A stretch of 64,000 nt of DNA, taken from positions 1,798,001 to 1,862,000 of the forward strand of contig MQVO02000001.1 in the NCBI GenBank assembly GCA_001986395.2, read 5' to 3'. Positions 48,790-59,623 of this stretch are shown here, in pieces. Both the position numbers and the translations under genes were made by a program. The number at the start of each line of letters is the position of its first letter. Position 1 is the first letter of the stretch. A model generated the notes under the pieces. It was not told the DNA's origin, ran no database searches, and saw nothing but the letters and a program-made list of their open reading frames with translations. The stretch comes from Irpex lacteus. Its lineage: Eukaryota > Basidiomycota > Agaricomycetes > Polyporales > Irpicaceae.

Positions 48790-49525
48790 TCCTTCGTCGA
48801 GTGTGTAGATATGGTGAGTTTCTCTCTCAAGTGAATCAGGATGATTATACTGGGTGTTAACGACGATTCATTCGTGATGCAGGACTTCTCTGAGTGTACA
48901 TTAGATATCCCGAATCCCATGTTTGTCTGTGTGGTTGTATTCATACCTCTCATCGCCCCAGCTGGAGGTGATTCTGCGTTTCGTGTATCGGTACAGTTGC
49001 ATCTTTTCCATCCATCCATCTTTTCGTCATCATCATCGATTTTCTTCATTTCTTGGTATAGTGTAATGATCCTAATGCATGCCTTACTTGGTTATCCTAG
49101 TAGCCTGGGTGATAAGCCTCTCGGTATTCTTGACACTTGCTTGAGTCCTGTTAAAGCAGTGCTTCGACGTCATACCGGTGTTCCCCTTGCCAAGCAACTG
49201 CCCTCGAACCGGGTGTATAAGTATCACTTCTTGGCCAGATCTGTGTTGTAAGATATCACGATTCTCGGCATATTAGTTGGATTCGTATGCGTGCCCACTG
49301 CCCCGAACTCAGGCTGCGGACAAGAATCTTGACCATTACATCCGCCCGTACAGTAACAGGGGCCTTACTCGCCATAAACTCTTCACATGATCACACCAGG
49401 CTTGAGCATAATTACAATACAGTTCGTATAACGAGCAGGGCATTGAATACAGTGGTGATTGCGTGTATACGTACATTGGCATTAATTACTCTCTCGACTC
49501 GGCCTACTACCCATTATACCACACC
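48790..49525. other. Convergent intergenic region
   Basis: About 0.74 kb between the membrane-protein gene and the F-box gene. It contains a 136-codon plus-strand frame (48841-49251) with no motif, which I treat as chance. Confidence 0.4.
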
Positions 49526-51528
49526 TTAATCTTCGTCTGTCCATTCGTCTGCGTCCCCCTCCTCCTCTTCCTCAATATCCGCATCATCCCAGTCATGATG
49601 GTCATCTTCATCGTCCTCATCGTCCAGATCAACCTCCTCAAGGTCCACCTCCAACACACTTCCATCGTCGTCAGTCTCAAACCCATCCTCCGACCCCGCA
49701 AAAAAATCCAGCACCTCCAGGTTCTCCCTCAACCATTTCACGTCCTCCTCGTCCACTGGTGCGTCATCGTCAACATACATCTCCATGATCGGATGGCCCC
49801 TCTCTTTCCTCGTCTGAACTAAATCTCGCAAATCTGTTCCATCCACGCCTGCGATACTAAGTATCGCCAGGCGGGGGCACATGATAGTACTTGACGAGAT
49901 CCCTAGGTGCGCAATCGCACTATCGTCCTCGCCCGAACCTGGGTCGCCATTCGCGTTCGCGAGGGGCGTGAGTCGTTTCGGGTCGACGAGCATATCGAAC
50001 CACGGCCAGTCGACGTGGTCCATGTTGAAGTTCATCTGGGTGATATTGGAGAGTTGGAGGCCGGCGCGGAGGATGACGGGGTTCGACACGCCGCGCAGGC
50101 CGCTGAGCTTGAGGGCTTCGATAGAGCCGAATATCGAGCGGGTCGTGCTGCTATTTGACGAAGAGGAGGTAGACGGTTGGGGAGAGCAGAGACGGATGAT
50201 GAGGGATTCTGTGGATGACATGTGTTCGTCTTCGATGTCGAGGGCGAGGGAGGTGAGGGAGGGCATGGGGAGGCGGTCGAGGAGGTTGATGGCGTACTCA
50301 GGGGTGATATATGCGAGGACAAGGTTCTGAAGTGAGGATAGTGTGTGTGTAGTGAGGGCTGAGTCGTAGGAGTTCGTGAATGGTGAGGTGGATGAGGATG
50401 CTTGCTGGTCGTCGTCAGTGTCCATGGGCTCTTCTTGTACACTGGCGAGCCACTCGACTGGTCCACCTACTGGTCCACTCTCGCATAGCGTCAGTGTGAT
50501 AAGTTGTGGACTCCCCTTCAGTATTCGTAGAAAATCTCGGTAGGCGGGGCGAACGTCGGGTGAGTGGTAGGCTAGTTCCAGATCATGTAGGCCGGCTAGG
50601 AAAGTCGTTTTGGGCCAATTTAGGTGTACGCCCCACAAGGCGACGTGCGAAAGCTTTGGTGCCTTATTATGAAAGAGAATAAAGTCCTGCTCCTTGAGAT
50701 GCGGGGGCTTGAATGTAGAAAGTTCCATGTCCTCGGGTGAATCCTCATAATGATATAGCTGGAGAACTTCAAGGAGAGGCACACCGTCTGATAGAGAGCC
50801 GAGGCTTTCAAGAACAAGTTGCATAAGCAGGTAATGCGAGACCATAACTTCAAATGAACGCCACTGTGACGCGTGAGGGAGGATGATCTCCATTACCTGC
50901 TTGATCTCCCCGTATACTCGCGACTCCGTTCGTCCAGAGTCATCCTGTAATGCAGCGTGTTCATCTTCATCGTCATCCTCCTCGAACGTACAGTCTATCG
51001 ATATATCCAATGGTGCCCCTTTAGCGCGTTCAAGATATGTCCGCTGCTGTTCAAAATCGTGAAACGGATCCTTGAACTGCAACTTCGTCCATAACGCGGG
51101 AAGGCCAATCGCCACGTTCCGCCAATGTTGGCATACGCGCGAAACAAGGAGTTCAATGGGGAGATCACGCTCGTGGTCTGATGAGCTATGGGAGGAGTGG
51201 GAGAGGGAGTCGAATGATTCATCATCCTCGATGTCGTCGTCATCCTCGCCAGAGTCAACCTTGTCATTCTCCGCTAGATATCCAAGTTCAAATATATATC
51301 CGAGAAGTTCTGCGGGGAGTTCGTTGATGATGCAACGGCCGTCCTTGGGTGGGACCCATGGGTTGTCTTTGAGTTCTGCTTCTGGAGGCGGGTCGGGGGG
51401 TGACATGCCAGTGAGGGCACTACCGATACGTAGGACGGCGTTGTCAAACGTACTTGTTAAATTTAGATGGATTTTACGGGAAGTGAAAAGAAAACGCACT
51501 TTAATACCGCTGAGACTGAACCAAGCAT
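49526..51528 (-). CDS. F-box protein with LRR-like region
   Basis: Two exons, 51528-51500 and 51452-49526, give 651 residues. The small first exon reads MLGSVSAVLN and joins TFDNAVLRIG; the 47-nt intron has GTGCGT, CTAAAT and AAG signals. An unspliced frame also exists across it but gives an unlikely N-terminus. The F-box follows (INELPAELLGYIFELGYL ... VCQHWRNVAIGLPALWTKL), with an acidic Ser insert in the middle. The rest has irregular leucine-rich repeats. The C-terminus is very acidic (runs of Glu and Asp). F-box proteins link substrates to SCF ubiquitin ligases; large families are normal in Agaricomycetes. The substrate is unknown. Confidence 0.82.
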
Positions 51529-53286
51529 GCAAGACAGTTACAATACTTGCTCTTTTTGTGGCTCCACGTGTTATGAACCCTCCTTTGGCTTAACCAGACA
51601 GCTCAAAACAACCACCTAGAAACATATCATCGTAAATAAAATTAGAAAAAGGGACGTAGTGGACGTACGATGCGAAAAGACTGTTCAAGATTTGCAGAGG
51701 ACTGCTGCAGTGCCTGGATGGGCCACCTTCGAAACTTTTGCCGCCCAAAAACCGTGATCAATGGCTTCGGCCAATCCCGAGATCCGTGAGGCGATCAGAT
51801 CCGTTTGAGACAGTCACTTCTTGTCTGTGGCCACCACTACTATTGGCTAGTATCTTACTTAACCTACTCGTCGCCCGCTGATAGCTCAACGTGAGGTATG
51901 ACGCAGAGATTTCTAATAAACTTACTGATCTTGTCTTGAATTATAGGAAATTGTATGATTTCGAACCTCCGCCACCCTAAGCCACGGATCCAAGCGGACC
52001 TTGTACAGAGTCTGTAATGTTCCATAGCTCTGTATTGAGCGTACTGCGAGATAATGTGTTAATGACATAGTGAGTTGCTTAAAATCTATCATTTTCCCTG
52101 AGTCTATTTTCCGCTGGTCATAAGAAGATAGAGTCAAGTGCTAAGATGCTTTGAAGATGATCTCTCTCTAAGTCTGTATACGCGCTGTTCCAAATTAACA
52201 ATTCGTTGAGGAACCAGGCAACCCGTGCGTTCACCGCTAGGCCTTATCTTACATATAGCTCTGGGCCGTATATTCGATGGAATCATGAAGTGTGTTGGGC
52301 TGAATCACTCCACGAAGTTCATTCTCGCCGAATAATATGCCCTCGATGGTCTAGAGGTACTTACAGTACGTTGTGCTCATCTCAACCTTGCGCATATAGT
52401 TATCCTTTCAGATCAATCAGGAATCTCGCACGAAGGACTATCACGGCGAGTATAGACATCACGCAAACCTGGAAGTGATAGCGCAACCGACAAGGTACTC
52501 AGACGATGCAGCGGCGCCGAGGCCAATTAATATCTAAGTTCTCCCAACTCCTATTAAATGTTCCCCTCCAGCCTGAGGTATGTACCGTACGATTTCTGTC
52601 TTTTACTTGATGCATCCTGCCACTGGTACTGGCCATTGCAGTAACATGAGCGGTTGCGCGATTCACCGGCCCTCGTGCAATATGATGGCAGGAGATAGCA
52701 TTTAGAGGATCATCGACGTTCGCCGAAATCCAGTAGTAACTTCAAATTTAAAGGCGTCATCAATTAACTGACTTCATTTTGGTTTTAAGCAGGTAAGTGT
52801 GTCAAAGGTATGTGAGCTATATCACAAAGACAACGACTTGGTCAGTATTCTGTGTGTGCTTACAAATCCTTACATTGCTTAGTACGGCCTAGTTACTAGG
52901 GTAACAACATGGTTGATCGCTCTGCAGTGGACGTACTATTCTGCGGCCAATCCATTTCTGAACCAACGGAATCTCGACATTGTACATTTCTGTGTTCCAG
53001 TATGTATGATTGATCTCGAAGCTCTTAGCTCTTCGAAAATGCAGTGTAATTTACCTCTGCACGCTTGTATGACGAGAACAGTAATAGTCAGAAGGGGTAA
53101 CTTGAGTAAGATCCTTTGATCCGAAGCGCGCAAGATCCGATGGAGATGCGCTCAACCGTGCGTCCGAGAATAAATAAAAGCCTAGATGGAGTGCCTCATA
53201 CGACTCTGCTTTTCTCCGCCTCTGCCGTTGTCTTACTCTCTGCTGCTACCAGCCACAACGGAAGTGAAGGGAGATTGCAGTTCTCC
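51529..53286. other. Divergent intergenic region, F-box / MFS
   Basis: About 1.76 kb, A/T-richer than its neighbours. Open frames are short and unsupported. An ATAAATAAAAG sequence (53170-53180) about 110 bp before the MFS start is a likely TATA-type element. A tRNA D-arm-like word near 52350 has no partner T arm. Confidence 0.4.
53170..53180 (+). promoter_or_regulatory. TATA-like element of the MFS transporter gene
   Basis: ATAAATAAAAG about 110 bp upstream of the start chosen for the MFS transporter, followed by a pyrimidine-rich leader. The position argues against the earlier in-frame ATGs at 53140-53146 being used. Confidence 0.4.
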
Positions 53287-55147
53287 ATGGGGGTTGAACA
53301 ACGTAGTACCTGGCAGTCAATTGCCATTATTGCAACATGCACGCTCTCTATGATGCTCACGGTAAGTTCATCATACTACATGGAAACTTTGCCATCGGTG
53401 TCCTGACGAATATTTCTGTGATATAGATTGCTAGTTCGACCGCTGCGTCGATATCTCTACCCACTATAGGGCGTGACCTTGACATTGTCGAGTACAAGCT
53501 CCAATGGATTGTCTCTGCCTTCAACTTGAGCTCGGTATGTCGCCCCATCATTTGTAGCCAGGCACAACGTCGTTCATCATCTTTCCACAACAGGGCTGCT
53601 TGCTTCTCCTCATGGGCCGGCTCGCCGACTTGCACGGACGGAAGCGCGTCTTCCTCCTTGGCGTTGCGTTCATCGGCATCTTCTCCCTAGGGGCTGGCTT
53701 CTCGCAAGACGAAATTACTCTCGATGTCCTTCGAGGTATACAAGGTATTGGCGGTGCCGCCGTCATTCCTGCATCCCTCGGTATCCTGGCCCATTCCTTC
53801 CCGCCCAGTCGCCTCCGCTCAATTGCGTTCGCGACGTTCGCCGCCGGTGCACCTATGGGAGGAGCCATAGGCAATATAATTGGTGGTGCCCTGACGCAAC
53901 TCACCAAACCTACATGGCGCTCCAGTTTCTTTCTAATCGCAGGTCTCAGTCTGGGAGCCTTCTCGGGCGGATTACTTTCCATCGACAAGGACGTACCGTA
54001 CGAGGGCATCGATAGACGAGTCGATTGGCTCGGTGCGTTCCTGGTCACAGCAGGCCTTGTCTTCATTTGCTTTGCGCTCTCCGATGGTCCCACCGCTCCC
54101 AACGAGTTCAAGACAAGCTACATAATCGCTCTTCTTATTCTCGGATTCATCCTCGTCATAGCCTTCTTCTTATGGCAATGGCATCTCGAACGTGTTCATG
54201 ACTCCGACGATTCGCGGAAATGGTGGACACCTCCACCTCTTATGAAGGCCACCGTCTGGACACGGTCCAAGTGGCGTATGGCGGTCATTCTTTGGATCGC
54301 TTTCTTTGAGTGGTCAAGTTTCCAAGCCTGGCAGTTCTGGGCTCAAGTACGTATCCATTCATTACGAAGATGATAGCGTCACTCACCGGCGAACTTTGTA
54401 CAGCTTTATTACCAGAACTACCTCCACCTCTCGCCGGTGCTTACCATGATTCGTTTCGTTCCCATGTCCGTGACTGGCTGTATCTGTAACTTCATCGTCG
54501 CCATGACCGTCGGCCACGTTCCCGTGGTGTTCCTCATTGTTATCGGTACCGCCGCCACAGCATGTGCTGGACTCCTCTACGCCGTCATCAACACCGCGGC
54601 GCCATACTGGGCCTTTGGTTTCCCTGCCTCGATCATCTCAGTCTTCGGCGCCGACTTCGTGTTTGCCTCTGGCACGCTATTCGTTGCGAAGATTTCGCTG
54701 CCGCACGAGCAATCCCTCACAGGTGCCTTGTTCCAAACGATGACTCAGCTGGGCTCATCGTTCGGGTTGGCGATCACTACGATTATATTTAACTCGACGC
54801 TAAAGAAGGAGAGCGAAAAGCTTGGCGTGGAAGTGAACTTGTCTGGGACGAATGCTCCAGAAGCAGCTCAACTCAAGGCGTACAGGGCGGCGATGTGGGG
54901 TGCGTTCGCGTTCGGCATGTTCGGTGCGCTGTTAGCGGCCGTGTTCCTCAGGAGTGTCGGCATTGTGGGGCACTCTAACGAAGACGAGAAGAGACTGAGG
55001 GAAGACGAGGAGACATTTCGAGATGAGAAGGGACGAGACGTCGCGATAGGCGACGACACGGGGAGCGAGAGGACACAGGCGCCCCGTCTGAGTGAAGATT
55101 CGCAGAAGAGAGAGGAGAAGCAGACTGAGCAAAGAGTTGAGGAGTAG
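53287..55147 (+). CDS. MFS drug:H+ antiporter, DHA2-like
   Basis: Exons 53287-53361, 53427-53534, 53594-54346 and 54404-55147 give 559 residues with many hydrophobic helices (12-14). Motif A is clear in the loop after helix 2 (GRLADLHGRKR), and the antiporter-type motif C region follows (AAGAPMGGAIGNIIGG). IDRRVDWLGAFLVTAG and PxxxMIRFVP fit the Atr1/DHA2 group. DHA2 carriers export toxic compounds at the plasma membrane in exchange for protons; the substrate cannot be told. The C-terminal 90 residues are a charged cytosolic tail (EDEKRLREDEETFRDEKG). The start MGVEQ was preferred over more upstream Met codons because a TATA-like site and pyrimidine leader lie between them. No biosynthetic cluster genes are adjacent. 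Confidence 0.85.
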
Positions 55148-55583
55148 ATTGCATTCTATTGACGACCTTCAAATGCTTTCATGACATCTCACATCGCTAT
55201 CATATATTGCTAGATTTCTAATCATTTACGCACACATCTCATAGAGTTGCACACCATTCGCATTGTACATTACCGCATCGTTAGTCACGACGTAACTGTC
55301 ATAAACCCAAGAAACTCATTATTGCTCAGAGGCCGTTAGCTACAAAGGATATTAAGCGTTCGGGGGAAGTAGTCTGCCTATGATAGCTCGCAAGTGGTGA
55401 AGTGTCCGTTATGAGCGTTGTGAGAGTACCAAGTCACTGACATCAAGCAGGGGTGTTGAAGTCTAGTGCGACCGTACGTTTTGATTCACGGTACGTATGT
55501 GAAGAGCGGTGTACTGGGCATTTCATGCAGTGAATATAAATCATGTGTTCAATGCTGCACCGATATATGTCTGAAGAGAGAAC
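55148..55583. other. Convergent intergenic region, MFS / BTB 1
   Basis: About 0.44 kb, A/T-rich 3' flanks. Nothing else recognised. Confidence 0.45.
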
Positions 55584-56883
55584 TCACAGACGAGCCTGAC
55601 ATCCGTAATTAACTGACGGATCCCGTTCCTTGATTGAGAAGAGGTAGGGAAGTTCATTCCATAAGTGTTCACGAGCGATGCGAATCGACTGAAGGATTGC
55701 GTCCTTGCAACGGTGGCACATGCTCTTGGAAGGGCCTTTTGCCAGGCATTCAATGTCCTTGCATTCCCTCTCGAGCAGGAGCATATGGTGTAGCGGATCG
55801 TAAGTGGCGGAACGCGTAAACAAGAGGACGTCATCCCACCACTTTTCGATTATAGGAGCGCAACGTGTTTCACGCATCTCATCCTCCTCCTCGTTATCGT
55901 CCTCGCTATCGGCGTATTCGCTATTGTTCGTATAAGTACAGCTGCGATTGTGAAGGGTTGCCTCTGAGATAACTTCTTCGAGAAGTGTTTTCGCTGTCTC
56001 TCTTAGGGATTCCCGGCCAGCTAGGAATTGAACGACGAAAGGCGAGGGAAGCTTGCCTAAGAGATTCTCCATGCGAGTGACTACTTTGTTCTGCTGAATT
56101 GCTCCGGTATTTGACTGTCCGCCGACATAGTACGACTCGACACTGAGGATGTAGAATGCGCCGGGTAGGATGCTGGAAATCCCTGTCTCGTATGCTAGCG
56201 CGATCGCAAAGTCTGAAAGTACGAACGTTAGCTGGTAAGTACGTCGTGACTTCTACACCCACCTGCAGCCGGTTGCTCTTCGCCTGCGCGGTAACCCGTT
56301 TGCCTACGTTTCGCGACTGCAGAATACCTGGAATCCATTTGCGAGAGCGACACCGGCCATAACGACTCTATAACGTATATTAGGCGAGCACGAAGCTTGG
56401 TGAATTCATATTTGACTGCGAGACGAAGTGGTCCCTGGACTTTCTGCATGATTTTACGCGTTTTACAAATGTCCCATCGGTTTCGGTCCGTCCGTGGTAT
56501 ATCTCTGGTGTGCGAATGGGTCAGCTGGATTTAACAGTTGTAGAAGGAAGGACTTACTCTATATCGTATAGAATGTAGAGGAGGTCTCTGACATCTGCGT
56601 ACGCGTCGGGAAGGGCAACCAGCGGGAGACCGTCGTGCATGTCATGCGTAGCGGTAGACGGAGGCATGGATAGTAGTCCTTCGAAGATCTTGGACTGCAT
56701 TGCAAGGATAGATCTGTGACACTTGAACACATGTGTAGTCTTTTCGTCCGAGGTCTCGTCAATTGCCGAGGCGGCGAGAACTACATTGCCATCTTCCATC
56801 CACAGCTTTTCGTCACGTATGAATTCTTGTTCAACACGACGACGTTTCTGGCCAGTTTGAGAAGAATCCTCGGAGTCCGCCAT
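55584..56883 (-). CDS. BTB/POZ-domain protein 1
   Basis: Exons on the minus strand, 56883-56558, 56504-56263 and 56212-55584, give 398 residues. The N-terminus is basic (QKRRRVEQEFIRDEKLWMEDGNV). The BTB/POZ fold follows with FKCHRSILAMQSKIFEGLL and DVRDLLYILYDIE, then GPLRLAVKYEFTKL and a Cys-containing C-terminal region (CHRCKDAI, HLWNELPYLFSIKERDP). BTB domains dimerise and often serve as Cullin-3 adaptors; this type is greatly expanded in Agaricomycetes. It shares order, intron positions and wording with the neighbouring BTB gene, so the two are tandem duplicates. An acidic Asp/Glu insert (NNSEYADSEDDNEEEDE) is specific to this copy. Confidence 0.82.
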
Positions 56884-57019
56884 TGCAAGAGATAAGTCTG
56901 AAGTACCGAATAGAAAGTGGCCAGGCACTTGCAACTTGACGAGTGTTGTTGAACTTGGAGGCAAGAGACAAGGGGCCCTGACTGGCCTGACCAGCAGTTG
57001 ACGCGCAAATCACAGGCGT

Positions 57020-57131
57020 ACGCGGCCAAACACGAACTCCAGCAATCCTGGTCTCGAACGAATTGTTTCTCATTATCTTCCCCCAAGCGACGACGTTTGT
57101 GGCCAATTTGTGCTTCAGGATCAGATTCCAT
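57020..57131 (-). pseudogene. 5' fragment of a third BTB/POZ gene copy
   Basis: Reading from an ATG at 57131, the frame gives MESDPEAQIGHKRRRL, then FVRDQDCW. This matches the start of both BTB genes (GQKRRR ... F[IV]RDxxLWMEDGN) and then loses similarity at the point where the others continue with MEDGN. No BTB core follows before BTB 1 begins at 56883. It is best explained as a truncated tandem copy; an alternative first exon of BTB 1 is the other possibility. Confidence 0.55.
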
Positions 57132-57589
57132 GTTATGCGAAAGAGTCAAGCGACAGATTCAAGCGAAAGGACGACACTACACTGAAGTGTAGTGGACGAG
57201 CAAGACTAAATCATGAGGCGCCCAGAACCGATCGGCACTGCCAGTAAGACTACAGATACCCTAGTTTGCCTCACCCATGCCACCCTACGCGGGGCTTCGG
57301 TATGATAGCAGACACCTACATAGATGGGTCACGGTCCCGCGACAACCAGATTGATTGACACGGCAGCTGGTATCACAGTATGCGTATTCTCCTGAAAATC
57401 TAGCCCCATATCCCGACTGTATGGATCGGTCATTCGACACGGACCTAATTAACTGAGTGTACAGCGCATTATTCTATCAGATAAACCTACTATCAGGTGA
57501 TGAGTGTAAAGAGCTCCTCGCTATATATATCAGAGGGTGAGCTGTTAGACTACTGTGACTGTTCCACCACAATATATGCTTGAGCGAAC
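57132..57589. other. Intergenic region between the BTB copies
   Basis: About 0.46 kb. No further BTB remnants or other features seen. Confidence 0.4.
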
Positions 57590-58944
57590 TCACATGTAAT
57601 GCTGGTAGCCATAAACGGTGCCAGGATCCCTAGGCTTGACGGAGAAAAAGTAGGGAAGCTCGTCCCAGATGTACTGTCGCAATTTCTCCAAAGCGGATGT
57701 CACGCCCGTTTGGCAGCAATCGCATATGCCCTCTGACTTCGAGTCTTTGTAGCGGGGATGCTTCATGCTAGTTTCAAAGGCCTTACTGAGTTCGGCCAGA
57801 GTGCCTAAAGGATCACTAAACACAATGCTAGTTGCTTCTTGGCCGCTTCCAGTGATACGTGGCGTCTTTTCTCTCCACCACCGCGCAATACCGGGTGCAC
57901 ATGGTGTTTGCCCCTGGTACTTGCGCTTACGGCGCAGTTCTTCGGAGTCAATCGGTGCCTCGATACAGTCAACGCAATAGAGAGTCGCATTAGGCAGAAG
58001 AGACAGTAGGAGGCTTCGAGTGACCCCGTTGAGTATCTCACGTCCGGCCATGAGCTGAGACACTTGAGACAGGGTCAGCCCGTCCAGCAAGGAGTGCATG
58101 GAGGTCTGCACGTCTTGCTCGGGTCCTTCGCCTTCGAAGCGACCCCACTTGAGCGACCATGGGAGCTCAGGTAACCGGCTATTGAGGAAATAGAACGCGC
58201 AGGGAACAATGCTGAGGAGGCGTGCTTCGTATCCCAAGTTCACGGCATGACCTAGCACCACGTCGTTAGCTTTATCTGATGTACCAGAGGTGAACTATTC
58301 CATCACCTGCCCATGGTGTATGCTCTGCCCTCCAGCTCTGGTAATTTCTCTCCTCCCAATCGCGTCGGGTATCCCATTGGTCCAAACTCGTGGGCCACAT
58401 GAACTCCAGTGTCTTCGCGATTGAGGAATGTAGATCGGTGAACTCGTATTTGGCTGCTAGACGGAACGGTCCTTGTAGCTCGTCCAGCACCTCGCACGTG
58501 TCTTCAGTTTCCCACAAGTATGTACCGGCATGCGGTATGTCCCTATAGACGCGTATAAGCTTATGCAATATGTAGGTAACATATATCTTACCCAGGTTTG
58601 TACAAGTAGCTCAATAAAGTCTTTACATCTGCGTATTCATCAGGTAGTATCACCAATGGAAACCCGTCGTACATGTCCCGAGTCTCAACCGATGGAGGTA
58701 TTCCTAAGAGCCCTTCAAATACTTTGGACTGCATGGAAAGGATGGACCGATGGCATTTAAACACATAGGTTGTCTCCTCCTTGGCAGGTCCTGACTCGTC
58801 TGCATCGTCAACGTCGGTGGCTGCAATAACAATATTCCCGTCTTCCATCCAGAGGTCCATGTCGCGAACGAAGCTGCGCTCCGTTCTGCGACGTTTCTGG
58901 CCACCATGCATATGATGGGGCTCGGGTGGTCCGGTACTAGCCAT
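57590..58944 (-). CDS. BTB/POZ-domain protein 2 (tandem paralog)
   Basis: Exons on the minus strand, 58944-58592, 58542-58307 and 58275-57590, give 424 residues. Same plan as BTB 1: GGQKRRRTERSFVRDMDLWMEDGN is followed by the BTB core with FKCHRSILSMQSKVFEGLLG, DVKTLLSYLYKPGDIPH, and GPFRLAAKYEFTDL. The C-terminal half carries CxxC pairs (YCVDC, ICDCC) and ends YIWDELPYFFSVKPRDPG, parallel to the paralog. Both introns sit at the same places and phases as in BTB 1. Cys pairs in the C-terminal half of both proteins suggest metal or disulfide contacts, but no named zinc motif fits. Its start codon lies 118 bp from the proposed left end of a transposon, so its promoter may be altered. Confidence 0.84.
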
Positions 58945-59099
58945 AGGATTAAACTCTAAGGAAGTGAGAATACAGCTATTAAGATGACTTATGTATGTGA
59001 GTAGTTGCCAGTACGAAGTGCTTGAAGTGTACGCACTTTCTGCCAGGCTGAGTGAGTGCGTGTAGTGTTGGGCCTAAAATTGATTGTAATTTACCGTAA

Positions 59100-59178
59100 G
59101 TAAATAAAGGCATTATTTACATGTAATTAACAATGCTTACATTTGGGCTTGGTGAGCGAGGTAAATAAGTGTAAATAA
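59100..59178. repeat. Clustered GTAAATAA subterminal motifs
   Basis: GTAAATAA occurs at 59100-59107, 59161-59168 and 59171-59178 on the plus strand and at 59113-59120 on the minus strand. Clusters of short repeats just inside the ends are typical of hAT elements and usually bind the transposase BED finger. Confidence 0.5.
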
Positions 59179-59532
59179 ATGGCGTAGCAGCGTCAAAGGC
59201 ACTGGGTGGGCTACGAGACTTCACGTCGGCATATGAGGGTGCCTGGCGGGCAGTGCGGCCGATAACAGTCTCAGGAACCTGAAATTCAAGGTACCGTCGA
59301 CCGTTTTCAGGCCTATGTGCCAGTCTCGCCAGCCTTATGCAGTCCCGAGAAGAAGTTCCGTCCCGCCGTCCTCGCGATACAGGGCCACGAACGTAGTTGC
59401 ATTTGTATTTCCTTAATAGCTAGTTCGCTCTCGGGTAGTCTCTTTCGTTTCTGTCTTGCTCCAGTTCGTCTCAGTCATATGTAGTTCGGAAATATTAGCA
59501 TATTGTGGCTATGTAATGACTGCTCAGAAAAT

Positions 59533-59542
59533 TATATATAAA
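59533..59542 (+). promoter_or_regulatory. TATA box of the transposase gene
   Basis: TATATATAAA lies about 80-90 bp before the start codon at 59624, inside the proposed element. Confidence 0.5.
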
Positions 59543-59623
59543 CAACACACCCGGTGATACTCATACACTGTGCAGCCTCGAGACTTGCCTGCGAATCCCC
59601 AGACAGCTAACATCTCGGTCAAT

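Noticed and set aside
52347..52359. tRNA D-arm-like word TGGTCTAGAGGTA
   Set aside because: No T arm or acceptor stem within tRNA distance on either side.
59570..59623. Earlier start of the transposase gene at 59570
   Set aside because: It would need a GTG start and lies only about 30 bp after the TATA box; the ATG at 59624 is the first proper start.
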